Assembly (NCBI GenBank): GCA_009617715.1
Contig: VTFK01000226.1
Location: 496,001-560,000 of the forward strand
DNA length: 64,000 bases
Source of the DNA: Plectrocnemia conspersa
Lineage: Eukaryota > Arthropoda > Insecta > Trichoptera > Polycentropodidae
Reading direction: 5' to 3'
Below are positions 37,800 through 50,598 of this stretch, one piece after another (within the stretch, counting starts at the first letter, position 1; each line of letters opens with the position of its first letter). Both the position numbers and the translations under genes were made by a program. Below the pieces are notes generated by a model. That model did no database searches. It was not told where the DNA came from and worked only from the letters and a program-made list of their open reading frames with translations.

Positions 37800-39469
37800 C
37801 TGTGGGATTGCATTCAATGCAATTTTCTTGTTAAGCATCTGTTAAGTTTCTCATATTCTTGTTAAGTTCAGAAGTAAGTCGCAAATAATAAACTAATAAA
37901 GACGTCAACTGGATAGAGACTCATTAATTATGATTGACTTTATTATATTTTATTAACATTTTTAATATTTTAATAACACTGGGAGAACAAAATTTAATAA
38001 CAAAGTTCGAACGAAAGATTTACCTGCTTTTAATTTAACTCCATCAGATTTATTTATTTCATAAGTACATGGGCAGAGCTTAACAGCTTGACGTTTAACT
38101 TATTAACTTTTGAGTATGGTATACAAACAAATAAAACTATATATAATATATATATATATAATTATATAATAAATAAATTGATGTTAGATTTGAAAGTAGT
38201 ACAACTCAAAAATAAATCTATCTGTAGATATTTTTAAAGATAGAATTTTTCCCTAAATAGTAATTTAACATATTATTAATTGTTTTGCTCATAATACACC
38301 CTTCTAATTTTACCACATACATATTTTATGCATTTTAAAATATCTAAAAATATATAATTATTCAATAAAATGTAAAGGTTAAAATTTATTTTAAATTTGA
38401 TAAAAATCGTGATAAACTTATTTTTTTTAATGTGTTCGCATTATAATAAATATAAATGACTCGGTTATGATACACATTTTAACGTTAATATCTTTTCCGC
38501 GGTTAAATTTACATCGTTAATCATTTTTATCTTGCTACATCGCAGCAAAAATCCTTTACTACGTGCAAGAAATCCCGATGGATTGTTTCATAACTTAATT
38601 TAAGTTGCGAATCGATATTCTCACACACGTAATACTTATTATATACAGCAATTCAAGTTTTAATCTTAGACGTGTATATCTTAGATGAAACACTCCATTG
38701 CCGAAAAGCTGCGCAAGTAAAATTTTGTAAAATATAATATATTTCTATTAGGGAAACGAGTAAAGACCAAAGTGAACCGATAAGACTCCGAGGACCTAAG
38801 AGGATAGCTGTAATAAATTTTCATTCAGCATTAGATAAGAAATGTTTTTCGACATAAAAATATAACACGTACTGTATAGCACTTTTGTGTGGTATAGATT
38901 TTATTATAGTATATCTAGCAGAAAAATGTATAAGACAATTTTTTTAATAAGTTAAACTTTATCCTATATATAGTATTTATTCAAACTTAAAATAAAAATG
39001 TACCTTTATTGCTTGTTTCTTTTTTTATAAATTTCATTTTATATTTGCCTGAAGCAAGTATGCGTGACTTCTTTGTCAACATTCCAAATTTTGTTTGCCA
39101 CCTTGCTACGATCGACAAGCTTCATTTCTCCATATCATTTTTTTAATATATTTTTATATTGTGTATCTGTATTATATAAATATATTTTATTTTATTCAGT
39201 TATTATAAATATTATATTTAGGATGTTTCTTAAATTCATCTACAAGAATAAATTATTTAATTTTTTTATTTGAAAATTTTATCTCAAGTAGATCATTTTT
39301 TACTTTACACAATACAAGATAATTAGTTTTTTTGAACCTTTGACTTACTTTATATTTCCATACTAATAAAAAACAATATAACAATTTGTGAAATAATAAA
39401 TATATAATAAGTCAAAATCATATTGAAAAACAATTAATGTGACTTCTTTATTTGCACCTTGTCCGATAG
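37800..39469. other. AT-rich DNA, no gene seen
   Basis: Includes an AT dinucleotide run near 38138-38170. Nothing else recognised. Confidence 0.45.
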
Positions 39470-40443
39470 TAATCAAAATGGAAAAGCGTTTTCTTCTTTC
39501 AGTTTTTTTTTTTTAAGATTGTCTCGGTCGATTTAGTGTAGCTTCCCTTGGTACGAATTTGTCTTATCTCACATTTATTCCAAGTAGTAATTCTGGATGA
39601 AGTGGTGGAAATAAAGGATTGAATGTAACAGTTGTCTAGCTTATATACCCTTGAATATAAATATTAAGTGCAAATTTCCTTCCAGTCTTTAAGTATATGT
39701 CCAATATCGATGATTTGGGATGAAACTAAACTCTTTGCTATTGTCCAAAATTGATTATTTTAATCCTTAAAAGGAATAATAATTTCAAAAATCGTAAAAT
39801 TGGCGGTGTCATAATCTTTTGTAAATGCAAAATCCGGGTTTTCTATATCAGACCGTTCGTCTAAGACACTAACATGTTTTTTGTTAAAGTAAGGTCCACG
39901 GTTAATGGACGTTGATTCTGATACGCAATGTTGCTTGTTTACGCCGACAAAAATCTTTTAACGAAGAACACGTATTAATTAGTTATTGTGTCGTAACATT
40001 TGGGTCGGTAGTTTATTTTTTAAGACAATTAAGAAGTGTTGTCTGTGGGTGTGTCCGTAGGTGTGTCAAATTTTTCTGGTGCGAGTTGAACTCTAACATA
40101 GGACGTCAGGCTAAACCAGTGGATACGAAGATAGAAGCGGCGGCTTCTGCGATCTTCGCTGGTCTAAAGTTGGATGGGTCTCCTCTTTAGTATATGATAC
40201 CTTGAACTTAGAAGTGGACGTTCCAGTTAGAATTCCCGAAGAAGTCTTTAATGCGGTTTCAAACGAGGTGTCTGAAAATAAATTACTCTTGGCTGCCCGC
40301 GTTTTCATAATTATATCCATGGCTCCTTCGTTGAAGATTTTATAGTCCGCCCTATTTCGGTAGGATGACCAATTACAGAAGAGTTTTTTTCTTAAAATTT
40401 TTTTTAAAACAACTGGTCGATAAATCATATTAAAAATGGACAT
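39470..40443 (-). other. Possible decayed element or gene fragment
   Basis: This stretch is less AT-rich than its surroundings. Its minus strand has a 110-codon open frame (40111-40443) followed by shorter broken ones down to about 39470. The frame contains KTSSGILTGTSTSKFKV but no motif I can assign. Plus-strand frames also occur (39912-40190). It lies just beside a minus-strand SINE. A decayed retroelement is the best guess; it should not be treated as a functional gene. Confidence 0.25.
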
Positions 40444-40465
40444 TTTTTTTATTAAATCTTCCTTT

Positions 40466-40778
40466 GTAACCTAACAGACGTAAGCCCAATGCGCTATAAC
40501 TGAGTAAATCAGATATTATTAATACCTATAAAGTAAATATTAACCACCAGACTTAAAGTCTATGAATCTGTGACATCTATATTTATAATTATAAATTATT
40601 ATGTCTAATATAATTTATAGCCAATAGATTTTAACGCAGCTGGGGACCGGTTTTTTTAAAATAGCGCATTTTTTTCCTTTTATAAATAAAATTCGAGTGC
40701 CGCTGCCGAGGCTCGAACCCGCAACCTCAGAGTTGCTAGCTATGTTATGGACTACGCTATTTCGTAGGACTCGTTATC
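40466..40778 (-). mobile_element. tRNA-derived SINE, minus strand
   Basis: Read on the minus strand, the head runs from about 40778 with CGAAATAGCGTAGTCCAT (A box) and GGTTGCGGGTTCGAGCC (B box, 40711-40725 region), followed by TCGGCAGCGGCACTCGAA and a TTTATTTATAAAAGG body. The tail near 40545-40470 carries GACTTTAAGTCTGG and GCGCATTGGGCTTACG. Order and spacing match the plus-strand copies. Confidence 0.7.
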
Positions 40779-42770
40779 TATTCAAGACGACTTATATTTT
40801 TTTTTTTTCTGAATTGTAACATGTACCTTATGACTATTTTAATTTTTTCTCACGGTGGTGTCCCGTTTTTTTTATGATTAAATATCATTACCTAATCCCT
40901 CTAACGTTAAATAGAAGTAGTGCTTTAATTGATTAATCCGACAATAGGAACTCATTTTAATCGCAACGATTATGGCTGGTCTCGATAGTAAGATAAAGCA
41001 TCTCTTTATTATATTTTTTAGATTTAGTTCGATTGTAGGCAATTGTATTGTTACATTGAAAGTTGCATCTAGATTATTCCTTAATTCTGTTTTTGTCACT
41101 GTAAAAATAATATTCGGTTTCATATTGAGATATTTTTTTACGTCACACCAAAAAGTATGTATTATGTCTTCATAACATTAACCTTTTAATTGAGTGTTTA
41201 ACAAATTTATATAAATAGATCTTCTTCTTTATCATTATTATTAAAATAATTAAAAATAGTTCTTCTTATAAAGTTACATATTTGTTAATAGCATAGTTAA
41301 ATGTTATTAAAAGATCGTTTAAAGTTGTAAATGTGTCCTTTTTCTTCATAATAACCAAATTTTAATTATCATATTTGATAACGTAATTCATATTTTGTGG
41401 TGAAAGTATTTATATTTTTTCTAAAGAAAAGACAACAGTTTGCATAAATGTATGTCTTAAAATAAGGTCATATTTTTTTCTGACAAATCATAAATTTTGC
41501 ATGAAACTTAAAAATATATAAATATAATTAAGGGGCAATTAAATACTTAATTTTATGCATAAGTGCTTCTATTGAATATGCAATACTATAGCCAATGTCA
41601 TCCTTTCGTTATTTGACAATATTTTTAACATCTACATATATAAATACATATGTATTTATATAAATTTGGCATCAAAACGTCTTAGTTTATTTTTTTATGA
41701 ACTTTTTTAACTGCTGTACTAATTATTATGGATGGTGAAATGGAAAGACATCGTAGAGGCAAAAGAATGAGCTTTTCGTGGTAGAAGAACATTAGAAATT
41801 TTGCAAAGGACGAGCCATGCTTCCGAAAGCTTCTCAATCTCAATTAACATGAAAAGGCATACGTCCAAATCATGGGTAAACAACCTTTGAGATCTTCTGG
41901 GCTGCTTCCGCAATGAAAAAAATGTTAAAGGTCGCATAAAGAATTGTATAATGAATAAAATGTGAGCCATATTATCTATAACGAATAAAATAACGTTTAC
42001 TTTATAAACAAACATATTAATAAATATATTTTTTTTAATGCTATTGTATACATATCTGATTTAATGAAGTATTTTGTATTTCTTAAAACAGACCTTATGA
42101 ACAAGGAATGTTTGTAGAATGTGCGATATCTAACTTTTTTATTTTTTAGGCAAGTTTAACATTATATTTTTACTATGGATATAATACAGGCTGATATTTT
42201 TGTTAATAATGTTACATAAAGTTAATCAGCTTATTGTTTATAATCTTACTTTGCCAAATTTCAGTTTTATTTATATTGCCGTCACTGTTTTTAATATATT
42301 ACATACATTACCTTGGAGAAGTATGTTCAGTTTATTTATGCGCAGTAATATTCAGCAAAATAAGATCATAAAACAGTTGTATTTAATTTCTTAAATAATA
42401 AAAATATCAAACATAGCCATTTAACTGCAGTAAAATACATAATGACTTTATAGCTAGTTTCTTATGACTTTAGGAACAACTATAATTGCCGCTGATTCAC
42501 TCCTTCTGATCTTATTAAAAGCATAGTTTTAACGAAGTTCATAAAATGTATATTTTTCAAATCTTAGCACACAAATCATCTTTATATATTTTGCAGTGAT
42601 ACTATCACATATGAAACGGAAATTACCGATCTATAACTTTTATTAGTTCTTCATATCTGGAGAAAAACTATACCAAAAATATTGTTGATTGGTGATAAAA
42701 AATCTTATTAATGTTTCTTAAACTGCTTCATACAAATCAACAAACTCAGTCGTTATGTAGTCCTCAGTCT
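40779..42770. other. AT-rich DNA, no gene assigned
   Basis: A 98-codon minus frame (41719-42015) sits on a slightly less AT-rich patch but shows no motif. Nothing else supported. Confidence 0.4.
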
Positions 42771-43070
42771 TGAATAGCGAATAGCGTAGTTCGTAAGGTC
42801 TAAACTGCAAACCTAGAAGTCATGGGTTCAAGCCACGACAGCAGACTTAAATTTTTATTTATAAAAATGTGCTTTTAATAAAAAAAACACGTCTATTGTT
42901 TATAATTTATAATACACATAATAATCATATAATTTTTAATGAGTGCTAGACTTTCAGTCTGGAGGTTAATACTAATAATACTTGTAAGTATTTATTATGT
43001 CTGATTGACTTACCCAGTTGGTACAGATTTACTTCGTTGTAACACATTGCGCTTACGCTTCTCGTGTCAA
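42771..43070 (+). mobile_element. tRNA-derived SINE
   Basis: The tRNA-like head has GCGAATAGCGTAGTTCGTAAGG (A box part AGCGTAGTTCG) and a B box GGTTCAAGCCA at 42825-42835. The body has TTTATTTATAAAAATGTGC with a TTTTAATAAAAA run. The tail has CTTTCAGTCTGGAGG and GTTGGTACAGATTTAC, then TTGTAACACATTGCGCTTACG. It matches the copies at 57.4 kb and 40.5 kb. It has an extra stretch in the tail, around ATACTTGTAAGTATTTATTA. Confidence 0.7.
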
Positions 43071-44790
43071 AAGAATAAAAAATAAAATATATATGGAAAA
43101 ACGGTTGTTATTGTTAATTTTAAATTTGTTGTCAAAACATCAAATAAATATAACAAGTTGAGTTTAGCATTGGTGCTTTTATTCAAAGCTTTGATATAAA
43201 ATTTATGTAAACTTATAGTTCAATCTTTTTTATTTATTTATAAACATAAAATAAATCTAATCTGTAAGTCAATAGTCAATAAGTATCAATGGTTAGTCCA
43301 TGTCCAATTATTATTGTAAAATAAAAAATCTCTGTTTTGCCAGTTATACTTTTATAGCAAATCAAATGTAAATAATCTATATTAATGTGTTCCATTTCCT
43401 ATACATTATGTATTTATCTACTTTTCTATCTCATATATGACAAAAACCTGATTTATTTTATTTAATAATATTTTTAGCTAATATAGCTACTTGTTTAATT
43501 TTATAACAAGTATATTAATTATTTAATTTATATAGTCAGAACACGGCTCTTATATTTTAGCACAATGACTTTGAAACGCAATGCTTTTATATTTAATAAT
43601 ATAGTATATAAAAATGGATTATATTTATCGCTTTATTATTAACTCCAACAAAAACTAGACGTAAGTTTATTTTTCATGTAACGACTGTTTTTTACTGGTA
43701 TTATTTTGAAATCGTGTAAAAAATATTGCTATAAAAAATTAGGAGTACTTTCACATTAGTTATTTATATATGTTTAATTTTAATGATAATTTGACGGAGG
43801 CCGAATAAATAGATAATGAATGCCGTGTGTTTAACACACCTGGTCTAAATCACACACGCCACGGGGGAAAAAACTTATACTCACCAACTCCCAAAAAAAT
43901 TAAATCAATATGTTACAAACAATCCCGATACAGGAATTTCATTGTCACATTACTTACAATAACAATATATACGCTATAAATTTACGGAATACACTTTATA
44001 GAACCATTGTATACAATATGATAACATCATTTATACAAGTGTTGTGAGATATCCACTATATCTATATACAGTAGACTAGATATTTCAAATGAATCGACAT
44101 CAAATCGTCTTTTTCGTTGAAACATAATAAAATGTTATTTATTTTTTTTTTACCAAAAAAAAAAAAAAAATTATGATAAGTTATAATTAAAATGTGTTGA
44201 TGGATGTTTTTTTACATCAAACTTGATTTATCTCTTTATGTAAATAAATATAAATATAACGCCTAATTCTTTTTTCAATATATGTTTTTAATCTGTGCAT
44301 TTTATTTTTGATATTTTAACAGAATTTTTCAAAAATCATTGCGGAGATTGAACAATTCTAATTTCATTCAAGATGAGTTACTGCTTCTGTAAAATTCATA
44401 GTAAGGATCTTGCAATCGCTTTTGATTTGATTTTTTTAATCACGTTCCAAAAATTAGGCAAAACAATGATATTAAATTTCATATTATTTTATAGCGCCGC
44501 TTCTAGTTCCAAAAGTCATATCTGGATTTTTTTAAATTTTTTTTCAAAAGTTTATCGTATTTTGCTTTAATGGTATATAATTAAAAAATATTAAAATTTT
44601 TTTGAATATACGATTAAAACCGATGTATAAATGTTAATTTTTAATTTAATCTAAATATTATAGTACATTCAATATATAATAACAGATATAAAAAAGCAAA
44701 AAACATACATTTATATTTTACTATGTACATTGCTTTATATATATTGCATTATATATAATATATAAGACTTGTATTATATATAATACATAT
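43071..44790. other. AT-rich DNA, no gene seen
   Basis: Long homopolymer runs, including T and A tracts at 44140-44170. A small patch with GTGTGTTTAACACACC lies at 43825. Confidence 0.45.
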
Positions 44791-45640
44791 CAACGCTCGC
44801 TACCGAGCGTTCCCACTACGACGGCGCCGACACGATTTTATTACTTTTGATGTGAATTTTTGCCTTTTGTGAACTGATAATTGTTTTTGCGCACTCCTAT
44901 TGACCAAAATTTTATTTTAATATACTTCAACCAATTTTTATTTATTATAAGTATATAGTTAAAAATCCATGTTAAAAGTAATAAGTCGTCATGGTAGTAG
45001 GAACGATCGGTTCTACATTTTAAACCGTGGTCTATATACATATTTAAAAAAAGAAATTTCACTGCATAGATTTTTTTCAAAATAAATTTTATTGCTAGTG
45101 TAAAATTTTCTTATAAAACTCTGGGAAAATATACACTTTAATAAAAGTAAATTAAGTAGATAAAAGTATATTTTTTTCGGTAGTTTCGTAAATGAAATTT
45201 GACAAAGATAATTTAGTAACTGTATAGGTTAAATATTTGTAATTCAAATTTTGCATCATATAGTGATTTTAAATGTAATATTTTTTCGGATAACAGCTCA
45301 CCAAGATCATGTTATTTTTATTTCTTAGGTTTTTACCTTTTTCCGAATCTCGTTGTCATTCAAGTCACGAAATAACCACATAAAACTGAATGCATTATTT
45401 ATATATTTTGCTACATTAAATCCAGTTGTCAAAATATTGATAATACAATCTATAAAAACATTAAATTTATATAATTCAGCTGGTGCTGTTGTTGATTCTT
45501 CGTTATTTCTGTGCTTCTTTCTTTTTCGACGATCTGAATATGTATGTATAAAAATGGGCTAAAGGAACTTATACCTGAAATATATCAGTACATATCTCAA
45601 ACAACTAGTTTAGTTTAAATTCGTTATTTGAGGTAGGCCT
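44791..45640. mobile_element. Composite element copy 2 (single arm)
   Basis: The copy starts with ACGCTCGCTACCGAGCGTTC, a small inner hairpin and the single arm that is doubled at 6830-7063. It continues through CACGATTTTATTACTTTTG and CTATTGACCAAAATT, then about 430 bp of AT-rich DNA, the transposase-like segment, and a tail with GGGCTAAAGGAACTTAT ending near TATTTGAGGT. The shared order of blocks shows it is a related insertion and not chance similarity. Confidence 0.55.
45370..45515 (-). pseudogene. hAT (ZMYM1-like) transposase relic, copy 2
   Basis: The minus strand gives an open stretch including ESTTAPAELYKFNVFID and then CIINILTTGFNVAKYIN with a following NNAFSFMW. It is better preserved than the copy at 7700-7863 and lacks the stop found there. 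Roughly 48 codons are readable against several hundred in a complete transposase, with no DDE residues or dimerisation region present, so this is only a fragment. Confidence 0.4.
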
Positions 45641-45903
45641 GTGAATTATCTAATTTTACAAGCAGAATTTACTCTTTTCATATTTCCAAAATAAAAGAAT
45701 AAATATTTTTTTCTTACTTCTAAATCGATATTAAAATATAAATTACCTAATAAAGTAATTTATTCTGTGTAATTGATTTGAATATAAAAAAAATATGTTC
45801 ATATCTTTTGCTAAAGTGATTTATCAACCGATGGATAACAAACGATCAAGACTCTTACGATCATAAATCATTGACTGTAAATAATAACAATATGCCGTTA
45901 TTT

Positions 45904-46110
45904 GTGTACAACCGTCCTCCGAGTATTCCGTGTGTATTTTAAGCAAATACTCTCATTAATTTTATTTTTTTGTGAATTGGCAAATAACAATCGACTTAAA
46001 TAGACGTTTTCTGTGTACGACCGTCCCTAAGTATGCCGTATGTATTTTTTGCATATACTTTCATTTTTTTTTTTTTTTGTTAAACGGCAAATATTTTAGG
46101 GTGCCGAAAC
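45904..46110. repeat. Two-copy tandem duplication, about 109 bp unit
   Basis: GTGTACAACCGTCC at 45904 and GTGTACGACCGTCC at 46013 start two units. Each continues through AGTAT-CCGT-TGTATTTT and TACTNTCATT, a T-rich run, then GGCAAATA near the end. Spacing is 109 bases. No coding potential. Confidence 0.6.
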
Positions 46111-46559
46111 GAAATGTGACATAAAATTTACATTGTGAAATAATATTATCGGATTATTAAATAGGGATTTCCTGTCCTTTTTCTCACTACCCAGTTAGTA
46201 TCTAAATGGGTTTTGCAAAATAGAAGAACAGCTTGAGAATTTTGCATCTGAAAAATTGCGTGAGATATATATTTCACATTATTAAGCTCTCAAACATGCG
46301 GTCAATTCTGTAAGTTCTTTTGGAACATTATACCGTAACAGTGCCGTCATACTGTTTATGTATAGGTACTGCAGCGGTATAGATATCGCTACCGCTACCA
46401 CTACAGCGTTGATCTGTGAAGTTTTACTAGTGATGAAAACATAAAAATATACTTAGCGTTATCTGGCTTTTATTTGTCGTGCTATGCCGGCGAGCTTTTT
46501 AAGTCGCACGCGATTACGTTTCTGAAATTTATTATTATATTGTTGTGTGGCATATTGTT

Positions 46560-47030
46560 CTTTGAGATATGCCGATTTATTATCGAAGCCACCGATCCAA
46601 GAAGGCAGGCGCCTTACCGGTTACCGTGGAAAATCGAGCCGGCTCATCTCCGTACCCACACGCAAGTTTCCTCCGCAAAGTTTTCCCGAGACGCGGTTAC
46701 GTAAATAGTGTACGGTACGCGCGCGCCACCCTTACAGCCTCCGTCCGCGCAGCCGGGGCGAGGGGAGGCGGGGAGCTGCGCACTGGCAGTCGCGGGGATG
46801 CTGCTCGGTGGACCGCTCTCTCGGCCGACTTCGCTTTTATAGGTTATGTCATTCGCGGTGACCGTCCGCTGCGGCTCGCACGCAAACCGTTTCCGGCCGT
46901 CGCGCTATGCACTTCCGGCCAGCGCCGGGGCGGGGTCGCCGATTGTGAATCGCGGGTCGCGGACCAAAGGGAGTGACAGACGCGGATAGACCGCGGCCCG
47001 GACGGTGGTGACGTTTAACTACGACTGCAT
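46560..47030. promoter_or_regulatory. GC/CpG-rich island, candidate promoter or 5' exon
   Basis: This GC-rich block has many CG dinucleotides and lies about 3.6 kb upstream of the candidate coding exon. A 135-codon plus frame crosses it (46569-46976) but is Arg/Ala/Gly-rich in a way expected of any GC-rich frame and matches nothing I know. On the minus strand, the complement of CCTTACCGG near 46610-46618 would make a fair splice donor (CCG|GTAAGG), so transcription either way is possible. Sequence returns abruptly to AT-rich after 47035, with one more CG-rich patch at 47285-47340. Confidence 0.4.
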
Positions 47031-47939
47031 CATCTTAATAAAATAAAATTAGACTCCGCCTACTTATTAATAATAATAATATTAATGTACTCATTGTTGG
47101 TCGCTTACTCTTTTCACATACACATAATTGACACCGCCCTCGTTTAAATTGTAATCATAATATTAATTAATATGATTTTACACCCTTTTTTTTAATTAAA
47201 ATAATTTACAAAATATTGATAAACGACTCATCAAAATCGCTTTGATTATTATTTTATTATTTTAGTTTTGACTGCTTTTAAATGGATAGACGCGTGACGT
47301 GGGCGTAGACGTTTGAGCGCCTCGGGGGCGTTTCGCGGCAAATAATAATAACAAGGCTTTCTATCAGATTTTAATGATTTTTTAATTTTATTTTTATATA
47401 GTGTGGTGCCGAGATTAATCGTAAAGATGGTGATATTTACTTAATTATCCTTTCTAATGAATTATATTATATGGCTTAATATTTGCATAGCATTAAAAAA
47501 AAGTACTTTTTTTTTATTTGAAACCAGAAAAAAAAAGAATTGAATTCCAATTGAATGACTTTATTAAATAAATTATTAAATAATCATTAGTACAGTTAAT
47601 CAATTACTTAAATAAGAACGATTAATAAACCGCGTTGTAAGAAAAAGCATCAGCGATTCGAAGCTTGCTTATTTTAATTATTGTAAAATAAATCTAAATC
47701 TGAATATTGTGATTTTTTTAAATATAAATTTTAGTATTGATTTTTTATAAATAGATTGATAATATTAGCCCCCCCCCCCCACATTATTTTTTATGCTTTT
47801 AAGTAAGTTTTTGTATTTTAAACCATTTTTATAAATCATCGTAAAAAAATATATAATTCATATTTTATCATTTTATTCATTTAAAATAGTATTTTGTACT
47901 ATTTTGGACTATTGATAAAATCATCATAAAAAAATATTT
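47031..47939. other. AT-rich DNA after the CpG island
   Basis: Contains a CG-rich patch at 47285-47340 (GGCGTAGACGTTTGAGCGCC) and a run of eleven C residues near 47770-47780, unusual for this AT-rich sequence. No gene. Confidence 0.4.
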
Positions 47940-49600
47940 AGTTAATCTTATCATTTTATTTAATTAAAATTTTTTTTTTTTATTTCATTTTACGATAAAA
48001 TCCTGATAATCTTACAATTGTTTTTATTCAATATAATAAATTAGCTTCCTATTTTTTTATAGTTTCACTAAAAATATTGTAGCTATTTAAATTAATTAAA
48101 ATGGCAAGCTATCTAAATATTGTATTTATTTGTTTATTTATTAGAAAAACTTTTTATTTAATTATTTATTAAATTATATACTAGCATATTTTTAGAGAAA
48201 CAAATTATATGTTAATGTATGTTTTTAAAATATGTTCTCCTATAGCTATTGATTTAATATATTTATTTGTATATAATAAGATTTAATAAACTTTGAATTG
48301 GCCGTTTTTATGACTCTAATTGTAAATTTATTAAGATATACCATATTTTCTCAAAAAAAAATATTAAGAAATACTTCATTAAATAAATCTGTAACGATTT
48401 TACTTCAATATTATTTTTATTTTGTGATTAAATCTTAATTAAAATAATAATTAATAAATCTTACGATTTTATTTATTTAAAATAATAAATTAGTTTCTTA
48501 TTTTATTATATTTTCACTAAAAATATTATAGCTATTAAAATAAATTAGATTGCCAATTTATCTGAATATATCATTTATTTGCTTATTTAAAAGAAAAACT
48601 ATTTATATATTTATTTAATAAAATATATACTAGACCCCTTGGCATATTTTTAGAGAAATTATATGTAATCAGTTTCAGTTCTCAAAATATGTTCTCCTAT
48701 AGCTATAGATTTGATAAATTTATTAGTATATAATAAGATTTAATAATCTTTGAATTTGCCGTTTTTATGATTATGATTTTCTCAAAATATTGTGATTATG
48801 AAATACTTCATTAAAAAAAACCGATAACATTTAATTTCAATATTATTATCATAATATAATAAAATGATGATTAAAATATTATTTAATCAATCTCACAATT
48901 GTATTTATAATATTTAAAATAATAAATTAGCTTCTTATTTTATTATAGTTTCACTAAAAATATTACACCTATCTAAATAAGTTAGATTGGCATATCTAAA
49001 TAAATAATTTATTTGCTTATTTAATAAAAAAAAATTTATATATTTATTCAATATAATACCATATTTTCAAAGAAACAAGTAATATGTAACAGTTTCTGTT
49101 CATAAAATATTTTCTCCTATAACTATTGATTTGATAAATTTATTAGTATATAATATGATTTATTTAACTATATTTTTTTCCATTATTATTACTTTATTTG
49201 TAAATTGATCAAGATATGCCATATTTTTGCAATAAATTTTTGATTATGAAATACTTTATTACAAAAAGCTGATAACATTTTATTTCAATATTATTATCAT
49301 ATTGTGATAAAATCATGATTCAATAAATATTAATTTTATTATATATTATAATTTTAGTCAAAATTTGACATTTGTTTAAATAATTTATTTTTGCAAGCTT
49401 TGTAAATATATATTTACTAATTTTATTAAAAAAATATTGATATATTTATTCAATAAAATATATACTAAATCCCTTACCATATTTTTAGAGAAACTGTTCT
49501 TAATTTTCTTTCTACTATAGCTATTGATATAATAAATCAATAAAAAAAAGTTTGAGCATGTTTCCAATATATCAATATGAATCACTTAATCCATAATTAA
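47940..49600. repeat. Satellite-like tandem array, about four units of 400-460 bp
   Basis: The landmark TCTCCTATAGCTATTGAT occurs with minor changes ending its CTCC at 48240, 48697 and 49117, and in changed form (CTACTATAGCTATTGAT) at about 49515. Spacings are 457, 420 and 398. Each unit also contains a TTATAGTTTCACTAAAAATA block, a TTATTTGCTTATTTAA block, a TATTTTTAGAGAAA block and an AAATTTATTAGTATATAA block in the same order. Units are diverged and the last is incomplete. It ends about 1 kb upstream of the candidate coding exon. Confidence 0.75.
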
Positions 49601-50443
49601 ACATAACTCAAATAGTTAGTCGTTATTTTTTAACGTAGCATATAAAACGAGCAGTAATCTTTATTTTATAATACCAAACTTACATTTTTATGACGTTCGT
49701 TAAAACACATTTTATTACGTAATTTTCCACTACTCTACAAAATTAACTAAACGTTCACATTACACATATCATTTTTTTAAATAAAACATATATTTTTTAC
49801 ATGTTAACAAAAGCTAACAAATCGCAACCTTGTGCTTTCAACCATAATTTAGCTTCCGTCGGATATTGCGTTTTTACCACAACGTATTTTTATCATGAGC
49901 GCCTTTTTATGGGAAAAGAACGCAAAACATGTAAATTAAACGAAATTAACAAACGGAGACGAACGTGTCTTGCAATTTCTTTATTCTTTCTTATTTCCTT
50001 TTCGCACAAATTGTTGTTTTGACGACACTTTCTTATCATATACCATAACATACTTAATTTCAACATACATAACATACATCTCACAACAAGCAAACGTTCT
50101 TATAATTTCAAAAGCGATGTAATTATTGCACGCTTGACTTAAACAAATCTTATTATCTTCTATTTATAGCTCAAACTGCTATGATAATTTTAACGACCAA
50201 TAATGGGGACATCGACACGTTTTTGGGTACTCGAAAATAAACGGAAAATAGCTTAGTATCGATCCGTCGCATTAACGCGTCACATTCGCTCAACATAATC
50301 TTTACTGTTATAAATTTACAGATGATAGACTATACATATGTTTAATTATAATAGCAATCAATTCAACGTGATATGTAAATAGATATATTTAAATAAATTA
50401 CATGACTACAAGTCATACGTAGTGATAGACTTAAAGTCGACTA

Positions 50444-50598
50444 TTCAGTAACGTTTAAATCAATTTAATTATAACAAACTCGACGAAGTTGACTAGTGAT
50501 ATTAGTTTAACTAAAATATATCGTTCATATACTAAGTGTTTTAAAAATAAAATATTCAAATTATTATAATAAACTATAGTTAAAAATAACTAATAACA
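50444..50598 (+). promoter_or_regulatory. Possible initiator and 5' untranslated leader
   Basis: A TTCAGT motif at 50444-50449 matches the arthropod initiator consensus (TCAGT). It lies about 150 bases upstream of the exon's ATG, with no in-frame start codon recognised in between. The leader is strongly A+T-rich. No TATA box at the right spacing and no downstream promoter element were found. The initiator is a short motif that occurs by chance, so this is tentative. The true start of transcription could equally lie in a distant island upstream, with this leader being an internal exon. Confidence 0.25.

Noticed and set aside
46569..46976. 135-codon plus frame in the second CpG island
   Set aside because: Same GC artefact; no motif, no splice context that singles out this frame.
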